A stretch of DNA of 35,268 nucleotides from Deltaproteobacteria bacterium (GTDB lineage Bacteria > Desulfobacterota > Binatia > UBA9968), in NCBI GenBank assembly GCA_016210115.1, contig JACQUW010000124.1, forward strand, positions 1 through 35,268. Reading direction: 5' to 3'. Of the stretch, positions 8,303 through 16,655 are shown in pieces. A program made the position numbers and the translations under genes. Below the pieces are notes generated by a model, which made no database searches, was not told the DNA's origin, and saw only the letters and a program-made list of their open reading frames with translations. Position 1 is the stretch's first letter. Every line of letters begins with the position of its first letter.

Positions 8303-9169
8303 CTAACCGACGCTTCCCGCCGCAGATAAGGCGCTTCTGACCTGCTCGGTGAAGCCCAAATTTTGCACCGGCTGCCCCAGGGCCAGCGCCAGGAGCTGTG
8401 TGAAATAGACCACAGGCACGTTAGTGTTCCTGCTCTGGCTTTGTTTCCAGTCCAGGTTGTATTGGCAAACCGGACAAGAGGCGACCAAGACGTTCGCGTT
8501 GCTCTCAGCAGCAGAGTGCAGGATCAGCTCAGCGCAGCGGCCAGCGACCTCTCCGTTCGTTACAATATGATAGGAGCCACAGCAGTCTGTCTTCGAGGAA
8601 AAATCTACCACCTCACAGCCCAGGATCTCGAGAAGACTCTCCATAAGAGTGGGCTCCTCCGGGTTGTCCAGATTGATCTCTCGCGCAGGTCTTAGCAGCA
8701 AACAGCCGTAATAAGGGCCGACACGGAGGCCCTGTAATGGGTTACGCACCGCCTCACGAAGCCGATCAAAGCCGACGTAATCGCGCAGAACCTCGAACAA
8801 GTGGAGGACCCTTGTTTCTGGCAGTTCTTCAACGCCAAGAAAAGTTGCGACCCTTTTGCCGACTTCGGGGTGACCCTGCAGAAAAAATGATGTCCGCCGC
8901 AGCGTGTTGAAACAAAACGCGCAGAGAGTGACCAGTTCGTCGAAACCCTGGCTTTTGGCTTCAAGCAAAATGCGGGCTGGCGCCAAAAAACCCATGTAGT
9001 TATCTTTCACCTGGGGAACCAAGCCCCCGCAGCAGGTCCACTCTTTTAGCTCCGCCAGCGTGATACCGAGCTCTCGACATGCGCTTTGGGCAGAGGTATC
9101 GAGTCCCGTTGCTCGTGTGCGCAACTCACAGCCGGGGTAGTAGCCAAATTTCTTTGTCTCCGTACTCAC
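8303..9169 (-). CDS. hdrB: Heterodisulfide reductase subunit B-like protein with two CCG domains
   Basis: Two complete CCG cysteine sets are visible in 288 residues: C14, C46-C47, C83/C86 (YPGC, TCCGG, CAFC) and C156, C196-C197, C232/C235 (YGC, DCCGSYH, SCPVC). In HdrB these bind non-cubane [4Fe-4S] clusters where a disulfide is reduced. In related proteins (SdhE, and the subunits of soluble fumarate reductases) they relay electrons. Having both sets intact suggests a real redox-active site. The start overlaps the hdrC stop by 4 bp (ATGA), so the two are coupled. The Fe-S subunit of the fumarate reductase-like pair follows after 31 bp, which suggests HdrBC feeds or drains that enzyme. Confidence 0.9.
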   Translation of the reverse strand: MSTETKKFGYYPGCELRTRATGLDTSAQSACRELGITLAELKEWTCCGGLVPQVKDNYMGFLAPARILLEAKSQGFDELVTLCAFCFNTLRRTSFFLQGHPEVGKRVATFLGVEELPETRVLHLFEVLRDYVGFDRLREAVRNPLQGLRVGPYYGCLLLRPAREINLDNPEEPTLMESLLEILGCEVVDFSSKTDCCGSYHIVTNGEVAGRCAELILHSAAESNANVLVASCPVCQYNLDWKQSQSRNTNVPVVYFTQLLALALGQPVQNLGFTEQVRSALSAAGSVG

Positions 9170-9576
9170 CAGGTCACCTTTCTCATTGCCGCCACCAAGG
9201 CGGATTGGGGCAAAGCGGACAACCGCTCCCCGTCCTGCTGCGTGTAGTGAAAGGGCGCATCGAGTTTACGCAGGTGAATAGTCCGCAGCGTTTCCATAAT
9301 ACGCGCCGGATCCACGCCTTTTGGACAGTAGGTGGTGCAGGTCAAGCAGCCAACGCATGTCCAGGGGGCGTTGCTTTTCATTGCTTTCTCCCCATCACCG
9401 AGCTGGAGAAGACGAATGACTTGGTGCGGAGCAATGTCCATTGCAAAAGCTGTGGGACAGGCCGCGCTGCATTTGCCGCATTGATAACAGGCATAGAAGT
9501 TTTGCTCGCTGAGGGCAGCGATTTCCACGACCACGTCGTTTTCCTTACGGAAAGAAAGAAGCTGGCTCATCTTCAT
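9166..9576 (-). CDS. hdrC: Heterodisulfide reductase subunit C-like ferredoxin
   Basis: This 136-residue protein holds two CxxCxxCxxxCP motifs in an alpha-helical ferredoxin arrangement: C30/C33/C36/C40 (CYQCGKCSAACP) and C74/C77/C80/C84 (CVGCLTCTTYCP). The spacing and the helix between them (IAPHQVIRLLQLGD) are typical of HdrC, which wires HdrA to HdrB. It overlaps its neighbours on both sides by 4 bp (korC upstream and hdrB downstream), an arrangement expected for subunits made in fixed ratio. Confidence 0.9.
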   Translation of the reverse strand: MKMSQLLSFRKENDVVVEIAALSEQNFYACYQCGKCSAACPTAFAMDIAPHQVIRLLQLGDGEKAMKSNAPWTCVGCLTCTTYCPKGVDPARIMETLRTIHLRKLDAPFHYTQQDGERLSALPQSALVAAMRKVTW

Positions 9577-10178
9577 TTGCCCCTTTCGGTGTCGGATAGC
9601 AGCTTGAGGGCATAATCATGCCCGGCCTCAAAAGCGCGCAGGTTCAGCTCTTCGGTCCCTTTCGGAACAGAAGTGGCTACCGCTTGCCGCATCGCTTCGG
9701 CATTCACCAATCGCGTGGCGCCGCAGAGCACGCCCAACATCACGATGTTTGCGACCATGCGCCGCCCCAATCCTTCAGCCAGTCGAGTCGTCGGAGCCTT
9801 AAACAGCAGCCGCCCCTTTTCCGCTTCGTCGTCCGTTTTGACCAGATCTTCATCAATAATAAGAGGAGTCTGGGGCGGTCGTCTAAGCCCGTGGCTGGTG
9901 TACGCTTCCTGGGACATCATGACGGCCAGATCGGGAGTGACCACGCGAGGATAACTGATCTCCCCGTCGGAGATAATAATCTCCGCCATGCAAGCGCCTC
10001 CCCGGGACTCAGGTCCGTAGCTCTGGCTCAGCACCGCGTTTCGGCCGGCATACACAGTAGCCGCACGCCCGACGATGACCCCGGCGAGAATGATACCCTG
10101 ACCGCCAAAACCTCCTAGCTTTACCTCCGCCCGATCCCTGTGCGCGAGATCAAACGAACCAGCCTGTACCGGTGCCAT
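9573..10178 (-). CDS. korC: 2-oxoacid:ferredoxin oxidoreductase gamma subunit (second KOR)
   Basis: This 201-residue gamma subunit shows the GGFGGQGIILAG loop (22-33) and the YGPESRGGACMAEI stretch (54-67) that marks the family. Gamma binds the CoA/ferredoxin side of the complex. It belongs with the separate alpha, beta and delta subunits of the same operon, giving a complete four-subunit KOR. A very strong AAGGAGG is 6 bp before the ATG, and the gene is separated from korB by 130 bp, the only sizeable gap in the operon. Its stop overlaps hdrC by 4 bp, tying KOR expression to the Hdr branch. Confidence 0.92.
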   Translation of the reverse strand: MAPVQAGSFDLAHRDRAEVKLGGFGGQGIILAGVIVGRAATVYAGRNAVLSQSYGPESRGGACMAEIIISDGEISYPRVVTPDLAVMMSQEAYTSHGLRRPPQTPLIIDEDLVKTDDEAEKGRLLFKAPTTRLAEGLGRRMVANIVMLGVLCGATRLVNAEAMRQAVATSVPKGTEELNLRAFEAGHDYALKLLSDTERGK

Positions 10179-10308
10179 TCTAAACCTCCTTACGATTTTT
10201 AAATCCTTTGCCGTGCGGCGGAGCTAATCCCATCCGAAAATTCTTTTTTGCTGCCAAAGATCTACTGCGATCTCCAAGCCGAAAGAATAAAGATCAACCT
10301 GATTCCGG

Positions 10309-11220
10309 CTAACGCTTGGCCGCTGCCTCCTGCGCCTTCGGGATGACTTTTCCGGTCAGTAACTCCAGTAAAGTTGGCCGGTCCCTTTCCACAAACTTTC
10401 CAACGATGATCTTCCCGCCGAGTACGGATAACTCCACGTCCTCCAGACGGGCGAAGTTCTGGACGACTGTGTTCTCTTTGTAATAACGCAGTTCGTCAAC
10501 CGCCTCGCCGAGCCGATTACGCCGACCGTAATACACAGGGCAAGGTGAGACGATCTCCACGAAAGCGAAGCCCTTATGCTGTAAGGCCTCTACCATAGAG
10601 CGGCGGAGCCTACCCAAATCCAGCACGGTCCAGCGGGCGACGTAGGTCGCCCCGGCAGCTGACATCAAAAGCGGGAGATTGAACGGCTGCTCGATACTGC
10701 CGTAAGGCGTTGTGCTTGTGCGAGCGGTCACCTGCGTCGTAGGGCCACCCTGCCCGCCTGTCATTCCGTACGTAAAGTTGTTAACACAAAATACTTTGAG
10801 ATCTACGTTCCGGCGCGCGGCGTGAATGAGGTGATTCCCACCGATGGACGTGATATCTCCATCACCGCTGAAAACTGCGACTTTGAGCGCCGGATTCGCG
10901 AGGTGGAGACCTACGGCGAAAGGAATCGCTCGGCCGTGAGTGGTATGGAAAACGTCGCATTTGATATACCCCGCGACCCGACCCGTGCAGCCGATCCCCG
11001 AGACAACCGATAGTTTATCGAAGTCGGTGTTCGTTTCCTTCAACGCTTGCACAAACGCCGAGAGGGACGTGCCGATCCCGCAGCCGGGACACCAGATATG
11101 GGGAAGACGGTCGGTCCGCAGGCCCGACTCCACTGGATGCGAAATCACATCTTCTACAATCTCTTCGGTCCAGTGAGCTTCACCGTCGAACGGTTCTTCA
11201 AAATCTCTAGCCATTGTCAT
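10309..11220 (-). CDS. korB: 2-oxoacid:ferredoxin oxidoreductase beta subunit (second KOR)
   Basis: This 303-residue TPP subunit carries C44/C47 (WCPGCG), C78 (GIGCTG) and C227 (SPCPVYYG) as [4Fe-4S] ligands, and the TPP motif GDGD (119-122) to VNN (146-148). The SPCPVYYGRRN segment is closer to 2-oxoglutarate/2-oxoacid KorB than to pyruvate PorB in my reading, which is only a hint about substrate. Two ATG codons lie at the start (residues 1 and 3), and a GGAAGGA site stands 11-17 bp upstream, so either may be used. It lies 22 bp after the FAD/NAD oxidoreductase gene. Confidence 0.92.
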   Translation of the reverse strand: MTMARDFEEPFDGEAHWTEEIVEDVISHPVESGLRTDRLPHIWCPGCGIGTSLSAFVQALKETNTDFDKLSVVSGIGCTGRVAGYIKCDVFHTTHGRAIPFAVGLHLANPALKVAVFSGDGDITSIGGNHLIHAARRNVDLKVFCVNNFTYGMTGGQGGPTTQVTARTSTTPYGSIEQPFNLPLLMSAAGATYVARWTVLDLGRLRRSMVEALQHKGFAFVEIVSPCPVYYGRRNRLGEAVDELRYYKENTVVQNFARLEDVELSVLGGKIIVGKFVERDRPTLLELLTGKVIPKAQEAAAKR

Positions 11221-11242
11221 TTTCAGCCCGTCCTTCCAAGCG

Positions 11243-12082
11243 TCAGTAATCCGCGGGTAGATTCCTCAGTTGAGCGGCCGTTAAAACCGGCCCATCGCGG
11301 CAAACAAAGAACCGGCCAACGTTGCAGCGCCCGCATTGACCGATGGCGCACTTCATTTTGTTTTCCAGCGTCGTTATAACCTGCTCTGGGGCAAAGGCGA
11401 GCTTGTCAAGGGCGAGGAGCATGAAGCGGAGCATGATCGGAGGACCGCATGTGATCACGATACTTCCGTTGGGTTTTGGATTGAGCCGCTGAAAAATATC
11501 GGGGATCAGCCCCACCTCCCCATCCCAATCAGGGGTCTCACCGCCGGGGTCAACCGTCCGAACCACTTTGACCCCTTCGGTGTTTGCCCATTCTTTCATT
11601 TCCTCTTTGTAAACCATGTCGGCCACAGTCCGTGCGCCGTTCAGGACCAGAATTTGACCGTAGTCTGCGCGCCTGTCCAGGGCAAGCTGCAATGGCGCGT
11701 GGAGAGCCGCCATGCCGATGCCGCCGCCCACGAACAAGAGATCCCGGCCGCGCCAATCTTCCATGGGGAAGTAGTTGCCGTATGGGCCACGGAAGCCGAC
11801 AGACTGTCCTACACAAAGACTCCTTAAGGCGCTGGTCACCTTGCCTGTTTGCCGGAAGGTGCATTGGATGTGCCCACCCCGAGTAGGAGGGTTTGTGATC
11901 GTAAAGACGCACTCCCCCGCGCCGAAGACGGAAAATTCGCCGAACTGGCCTGCGCGCCATTCGAGTTTCGGTGCTGCCTTTGTATCAGAAAATTCCAGCC
12001 GCAACGTGCGCACGTCGGGAGTTTCTTCTGAAGCCTGCACAATCCGCATGAGATGGGGTCTGAATGGATTTCGCCCGCTCAC
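11243..12082 (-). CDS. FAD/NAD(P)-binding electron-transfer protein (FlxA / HydG / AsrB-like)
   Basis: This 279-residue protein has a ferredoxin-reductase FAD domain (FTITNPP around 60-66), an NAD(P)-binding domain (FVGGGIGMAALHAP, 117-130; TCGPPIML) and a C-terminal [2Fe-2S] site with C245, C250, C253 and C261 (KCAIGQCGRCNVG). This is the layout of sulfhydrogenase gamma, anaerobic sulfite reductase B, dihydroorotate dehydrogenase electron-transfer subunits and FlxA. No hydrogenase or sulfite reductase catalytic subunit is encoded nearby, and an Hdr set is, so the FlxA role (NAD(P)H entry into a Flx-Hdr complex) fits best. It overlaps the upstream Fe-S gene by 4 bp. Confidence 0.88.
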   Translation of the reverse strand: MSGRNPFRPHLMRIVQASEETPDVRTLRLEFSDTKAAPKLEWRAGQFGEFSVFGAGECVFTITNPPTRGGHIQCTFRQTGKVTSALRSLCVGQSVGFRGPYGNYFPMEDWRGRDLLFVGGGIGMAALHAPLQLALDRRADYGQILVLNGARTVADMVYKEEMKEWANTEGVKVVRTVDPGGETPDWDGEVGLIPDIFQRLNPKPNGSIVITCGPPIMLRFMLLALDKLAFAPEQVITTLENKMKCAIGQCGRCNVGRFFVCRDGPVLTAAQLRNLPADY

Positions 12083-13143
12083 TGCTGTCCCTCCTCAGTC
12101 GTTCCAGCCGAGACCGCGCTCTGCACGGATTGGTGGATGTCGAGCCCGACGGGACACAGCTTCAAGCATCGACCGCAGCCAACACACATAAACCGCTCCC
12201 CGTGCTCCATGGGAAAATAGGAGAACTTGTGTAAAACCCGCTGTCGGAAGCGCAGCGGCTGAGAGGCCCGCGGATTATGCCCGGAAGCATGGCGGGTGAA
12301 CCGGCTAAAAGCGCAGCTATCCCAGGAGCGGCACCGCGTGCCGCATGAGGCGTTGCCTTCGTCGTTCATGTCGAAACACGAGCAGCTTGGACAAACGTAA
12401 GCGCAAATACCGCAGCCTAGGCATCGTTGCCCAAGCTTCTCCCACAAGGGCTGCGAGAAGCTTTCCTCCAGCCGGGGCGCCCATTCTTTGGAGAGAGCGC
12501 GTCGTTCAATGCTTTTTTCCACGGCCTGCCTCTGCTCCTCGGCTTTTTTCCAGTCCTGCGCGGATGCTGGCTTCCAAGTGGTCGCGGAGGCCGCGATTAA
12601 CTCCTCGCCTTTGGCTGTCAATGCTCGGAGAAGCCAGGCGCCCGCATGAGGAATCATCTGAATGTCGCTTCCCTCCGTCCCTCCGGGTGAACCTCCGACT
12701 GCGGTGCAAAAACACTCCGCGCGGGCTTCGTCACAGGCAAGAGAGACTATCGTGGTTTGCCTTCTCCGGTGCTCGTAGAAGGGGTCAGCCCCCTCGCCCA
12801 GAAACATGTCGTCTAAACGTGCAAGACCTGCGACGTCGCAAGGGCGAAGGGCGAAAAGCACCTGCTCTTTACCATCCAGTTCCGGGTCCTCCAATTCGGT
12901 TTCATTGCCCCGGAACCGGTAAATCACAAGAGGCTCGCTGCGGGGAAACAAGAATTCCTTAGGGGACCATTGCGTGTTCAAGTAATTCGACAGAGAGATC
13001 TCGGCGGCTGAGGCGACAGGAAAAAACAGCCGCAGATTATCCTGCTCTACGGGAGCGATGAGAGACTTCCCGTCTTGCAGCAAAGCCTCCAACCAATTTC
13101 TCCATTCAGTGTCAGTAACGTGCCAGCCCTTGATTTTCATCAT
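12079..13143 (-). CDS. Iron-sulfur protein of the FlxB / HydB / AsrA family
   Basis: This 354-residue protein has an N-terminal FrhB/AsrA-like region with a conserved RPCD (100-103) and cysteine pair C144/C146. A C-terminal dicluster ferredoxin carries C241/C244/C247/C251 and C320/C323/C326/C330. Between the clusters lies the family's CGTRCRSWDSCAFSRFTRHA segment. These proteins mediate electron flow between a FAD/NAD subunit and the catalytic or Hdr part of the complex. The stop overlaps the FlxA-like gene by 4 bp, and the MvhD fusion gene is 8 bp upstream. No transmembrane helix is evident, so it is probably soluble. Confidence 0.87.
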   Translation of the reverse strand: MMKIKGWHVTDTEWRNWLEALLQDGKSLIAPVEQDNLRLFFPVASAAEISLSNYLNTQWSPKEFLFPRSEPLVIYRFRGNETELEDPELDGKEQVLFALRPCDVAGLARLDDMFLGEGADPFYEHRRRQTTIVSLACDEARAECFCTAVGGSPGGTEGSDIQMIPHAGAWLLRALTAKGEELIAASATTWKPASAQDWKKAEEQRQAVEKSIERRALSKEWAPRLEESFSQPLWEKLGQRCLGCGICAYVCPSCSCFDMNDEGNASCGTRCRSWDSCAFSRFTRHASGHNPRASQPLRFRQRVLHKFSYFPMEHGERFMCVGCGRCLKLCPVGLDIHQSVQSAVSAGTTEEGQQ

Positions 13144-13151
13144 CGTGGTTC

Positions 13152-14585
13152 CTAGAGAAACTCGTCTGGATCGTCGGGACGAAAAGTAGTCAGCGGGGGA
13201 ATGCTGTTGGGATCTTCCTCGACCCGGTAATTGAACCGAGTTTCCGCCTCCCGTGCCAATCGCCGGTTGAGAAGGTCAAGACGGATCCCGGCCGGGCACA
13301 CGCGGGTGCATTCATCGCAGCCGGTGCATCGCCCGGCGAGGTGCATGACCCGGGCAATGTTCCAGGCGGTATTGCCCTTTCCACCGAAACTGGTGGGTAT
13401 CCATTGGGGCCGATGCTTGTCGGAGATGCAGACACTGCAGTAGCAAAGAGGGCAGACCGCCCGGCAGGCATAGCAGCGCAGGCAGCGATCGAACTGCTGC
13501 TGCCAATACTTCCGGCGCTCTTCGGAAGAAAACGACTCCAGTACGCGGATCTGCTCATCGCGGGGATCTACGCCGACCTTTCGCTCAGCTTCGGAAGGCG
13601 CTACCCCTTTATGGGCTCCGTCTCGGGTAACCGTCCAATCCGAGGAGGGAGAGACCTCGCTCCGGCAAGAATGACATTTGAGGGCCAACTTGCCGTTCTC
13701 CCAAACGCCGGCGCAGGGAATTCCCAGCAAGAGTACGTCTTCCCGCTTGAGTTGGTTTTCGCGCATAAGCCCCATGACGGCTTTGGCATCACAGCTTTTG
13801 ACCACCATGGCTATCTTTCCTTTGCCCTTCTTCTTTAACGCTTCAGGCAGATAGACGGCCAGGTTATTGGCGCAACGCTCATTCCAGGCGAGAGTAGAAA
13901 CCTGTTCAGGGTTCGTAACAAAAGTTGGAACCATCTGTCCGGGTAAACCGCCTTGGGAATAGCCCAGGAGAGTCGATACCTCTCCTTTGTTCAGGAGGTC
14001 GGCCGCAAGCTGCTGGAGGTGCTCAGAGATGCTCCAGGTTTCTTCCGGCGATGGCGGGACACGAGGTTCAGGATCTGCGGCGGAGCCTATTGAAAGCGCT
14101 GAACGGCCCGAACTCGCCATTACAGATCTACCCCAGTCGTTAAGCGGCCCCGCCTCTCGCACCGATGCCGTGACCTGATCGACGATCCTGGACCATTTCG
14201 CACCCTCGGAAGCCGAAACCCAGGCGAATTGGAGCCTGCGATTGTCAAGCCCAAGAAAATCCATCAGAGCGCGAAAGACGGTGAAGCGGCGGCGGGCTAA
14301 CAGGTTGCCTTGAACGTAGTGGCAATCGCCAGGATGGCAGCCAGAGATCAGAACCCCGTCAGCTCCCTGCTCGAATGCCTTAACGATAAACAGCGGGTCC
14401 ATACGTCCGGTGCAGAGAAACCGAACCACGCGAACGTTTGAGGCATAGGCTCGCCGGGCAGTCCCGGCCATATCGGCGCCCGCGTATGTACACCAGTTAC
14501 AAACCATGGCGACAATGCGCGGTTGCCATTCCTTTATCTCTGTGGGAGGTTTTAGCGTTTCCCTGCTCTCCAGAGTTTGCACCAT
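13152..14585 (-). CDS. MvhD-type [2Fe-2S] subunit fused to a dicluster ferredoxin/FrhB-like domain
   Basis: Residues about 20-145 are an MvhD/FlpD domain with C29, C32, C58, C83 and C88 (CNWC, LCTGR, GCHPGDC), the partner that hands electrons to HdrA. A low-complexity linker (about 150-180) leads to a second part (about 185-477) with KSCDAKAV (263-270), CAGV and CHSC, followed by C368/C371/C374/C378 and C420/C423/C426/C430. The second part resembles the FlxC/FdhB/FrhB-type Fe-S proteins. MvhD is normally a free subunit of about 140 residues or fused to HdrA; here it is joined to another electron carrier. hdrA begins 28 bp away on the 5' side. Confidence 0.85.
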   Translation of the reverse strand: MVQTLESRETLKPPTEIKEWQPRIVAMVCNWCTYAGADMAGTARRAYASNVRVVRFLCTGRMDPLFIVKAFEQGADGVLISGCHPGDCHYVQGNLLARRRFTVFRALMDFLGLDNRRLQFAWVSASEGAKWSRIVDQVTASVREAGPLNDWGRSVMASSGRSALSIGSAADPEPRVPPSPEETWSISEHLQQLAADLLNKGEVSTLLGYSQGGLPGQMVPTFVTNPEQVSTLAWNERCANNLAVYLPEALKKKGKGKIAMVVKSCDAKAVMGLMRENQLKREDVLLLGIPCAGVWENGKLALKCHSCRSEVSPSSDWTVTRDGAHKGVAPSEAERKVGVDPRDEQIRVLESFSSEERRKYWQQQFDRCLRCYACRAVCPLCYCSVCISDKHRPQWIPTSFGGKGNTAWNIARVMHLAGRCTGCDECTRVCPAGIRLDLLNRRLAREAETRFNYRVEEDPNSIPPLTTFRPDDPDEFL

Positions 14586-14613
14586 CTCTAACCTCTTCCT
14601 ACTCCGGGTCGGA

Positions 14614-16638
14614 TCAAGCTCGAGTCTCGAACTCAGGGGGCGCCGCAGTGATCGTTCCTAGCTGAGCAAACACCTGCTCGTCACTGAAGCCGAACACGTC
14701 TATGCCGCGGCTCCGACAGGCTGCCGTGCACGCCCCGCATCCTTCGCACATTGCTTCGTTGACGCGGGCGACTAGTTTTAGAAGATTGCCCTGACGGTCG
14801 CGGATCTCCCGGCGCTCAATGGCCCGGTAAGGGCACACACGCTCGCAATCGAAACAACCGACGCAGTTCGCCTCGTTGACCTGAGCCACCGTTGGCTCTC
14901 TATGCAGAATTGGTTGGGAAAGCATCTCCAGTGTCTTGCTGGCTGCGGCGGAAGCATGCGCCACTGTATCCGGGATATCTTTAGGCGATTGAGCCGAACC
15001 TGCCAGGAAAACTCCCGCAGTCAACGTTTCCACCGGGCGTAGTTTGGGATGGACCTCCTGCAAAAAGCCGTAAGAGTCGGTGGGAACTCGCAGCTTTCGC
15101 GGCAGGTCATTATCGGCGGGTGGAAACATGGCTGTTGCCAAAACCACCAGATCCGCCTTTATGTGAACGGGCTGACCCGAAAGCGTATCAGCGCCATAAA
15201 CCACGAGCTTCCCATCCTCTGGTATAACCCGGCTGACCCGACCCCGGAGATATAGCACCCGCTCCTCTTCCATGACCCGGTTCACAAATTCTTCATACCC
15301 CTTTCCGGCAGCCCGGATATCCATGTAGAAGACATAGGCCTTTCCGTCGGGGACTTTGTGCTTATAGAGCAGGGCGTGCTTGGCCGTGTACATGCAGCAA
15401 ATTCGGGAACAGTAGGCGACGCCTCGCTGCGGGTCGCGAGAGCCAACGCACTGAATGAACACCACTTCCTTCGGGACCTTGCCGTTGGAGGGACGACGCA
15501 CCTCGCCGCCAGTCGGTCCTGAGGCTGAGAGGAGCCTCTCGAACTCAAGACCATCCATAATATCGGGATGTTTGCCGTAACCGTACTCCTTGGCTTCCTC
15601 TGCGGCCATCAGTTCATAGCCACTGGCCAAAACGATGGCCCCGACATCCCGCTCAATGATCTGTGGACTCATATCGTAGTCGATGGCTTTGGGTCCGCAG
15701 GCGTCGTAGCAACGCTCGCAGCCGAGAACGCGATAGGCGCCGCTTTTGGACTCGAGGTTCGAATTGATGCAGTGCTCGGCATCCAGCGTGTAGATCGCCG
15801 GAACGGCCTGAGGGAATGGAATATAAATAGCCTTCCTCCAGGCGAGGTTCATGTTAAATTCATTGGGCAGTGTAACCGGGCAGACCGCGACACAATCATC
15901 ACATCCGGTGCACAAATCCTCCCGAACATAGCGTGGCTTCTTCTTAATCCGCACTTTGAAATTACCAACATAGCCGCTTACCGACTCCACCTCGGAATAG
16001 GTGAGGAGCTCGATTTTTGGATGGCGCAAGGCTTCGACCATCAAAGGCGTGAGGATACACTGCGAGCAGTCCAGAGTGGGAAAGGTCTCCGACAGGCGCG
16101 CCATATTGCCCCCGATAGAGGGTTGTTTCTCTACCAGAGTGACAGGGTAGCCAGCCTTCGCAATGTCCAATGCAGCACGGATGCCTGCTACTCCACCCCC
16201 GATGACCAGAGCGCCCCTGGTGACCGGGAGCTCGATCGGATGAAGCGGCTGATTGCGCTTGACCTTTTCCACCATGGCGGCAACGATGCCGCAGGCTTTT
16301 TGTGTGGCCGGAGCGCCTTTTGCGTGCACCCAGGAACACTGCTCCCGGATGTTAGCGATTTCGCAGAGGAAGGGATTCAATTCTGCTTGGGCGGAGGCGC
16401 CGCGAAAGGTGGGCTCATGCAGGTGAGGCGAGCAGGCTGCCACGACGACTCCCGTAAGGTCTTGCCCCTGAATCGCGTCCTGCACCTTCTTCTGTCCGGG
16501 GGCCGAACAGAAATACGCGTAATGATCGGAGACGACAACGCCGGGCAGAGTCCGAGCGTATTCCACCACCTTCTCAACGTCCACGGTCCGGGCGATGTTC
16601 TCTCCACAATGGCAGACAAATACTCCGATACGTGCCAT
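14614..16638 (-). CDS. hdrA: Heterodisulfide reductase subunit A (bifurcating flavoprotein)
   Basis: This 674-residue protein is a standard-length HdrA. The N-terminal domain has CHCGENI (9-15) and YFCS (42-45). The FAD motif VIGGGVAG is at 145-152, followed by CSQCILTP (191-198). An inserted ferredoxin has C243/C246/C249/C253 and the PNEFNMNLAWRKAIYIPFPQ region. Two C-terminal ferredoxin clusters have C592/C595/C598/C602 and C631/C634/C637/C641. HdrA holds the FAD that splits electron pairs between a high-potential branch (HdrBC) and low-potential ferredoxin. MvhD, HdrB and HdrC are all in the same operon. Only 17 bp separate it from korA, so KOR and Hdr are co-transcribed. Confidence 0.93.
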   Translation of the reverse strand: MARIGVFVCHCGENIARTVDVEKVVEYARTLPGVVVSDHYAYFCSAPGQKKVQDAIQGQDLTGVVVAACSPHLHEPTFRGASAQAELNPFLCEIANIREQCSWVHAKGAPATQKACGIVAAMVEKVKRNQPLHPIELPVTRGALVIGGGVAGIRAALDIAKAGYPVTLVEKQPSIGGNMARLSETFPTLDCSQCILTPLMVEALRHPKIELLTYSEVESVSGYVGNFKVRIKKKPRYVREDLCTGCDDCVAVCPVTLPNEFNMNLAWRKAIYIPFPQAVPAIYTLDAEHCINSNLESKSGAYRVLGCERCYDACGPKAIDYDMSPQIIERDVGAIVLASGYELMAAEEAKEYGYGKHPDIMDGLEFERLLSASGPTGGEVRRPSNGKVPKEVVFIQCVGSRDPQRGVAYCSRICCMYTAKHALLYKHKVPDGKAYVFYMDIRAAGKGYEEFVNRVMEEERVLYLRGRVSRVIPEDGKLVVYGADTLSGQPVHIKADLVVLATAMFPPADNDLPRKLRVPTDSYGFLQEVHPKLRPVETLTAGVFLAGSAQSPKDIPDTVAHASAAASKTLEMLSQPILHREPTVAQVNEANCVGCFDCERVCPYRAIERREIRDRQGNLLKLVARVNEAMCEGCGACTAACRSRGIDVFGFSDEQVFAQLGTITAAPPEFETRA

Positions 16639-16655
16639 TCTTACCTCTTGCCGTT

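Noticed and set aside
11243-13143. Idea that the FAD/NAD and Fe-S genes are hydrogenase or sulfite reductase subunits
   Set aside because: No NiFe hydrogenase large/small subunit or siroheme reductase is encoded nearby, while HdrABC and MvhD are, so a Flx-type role fits better.
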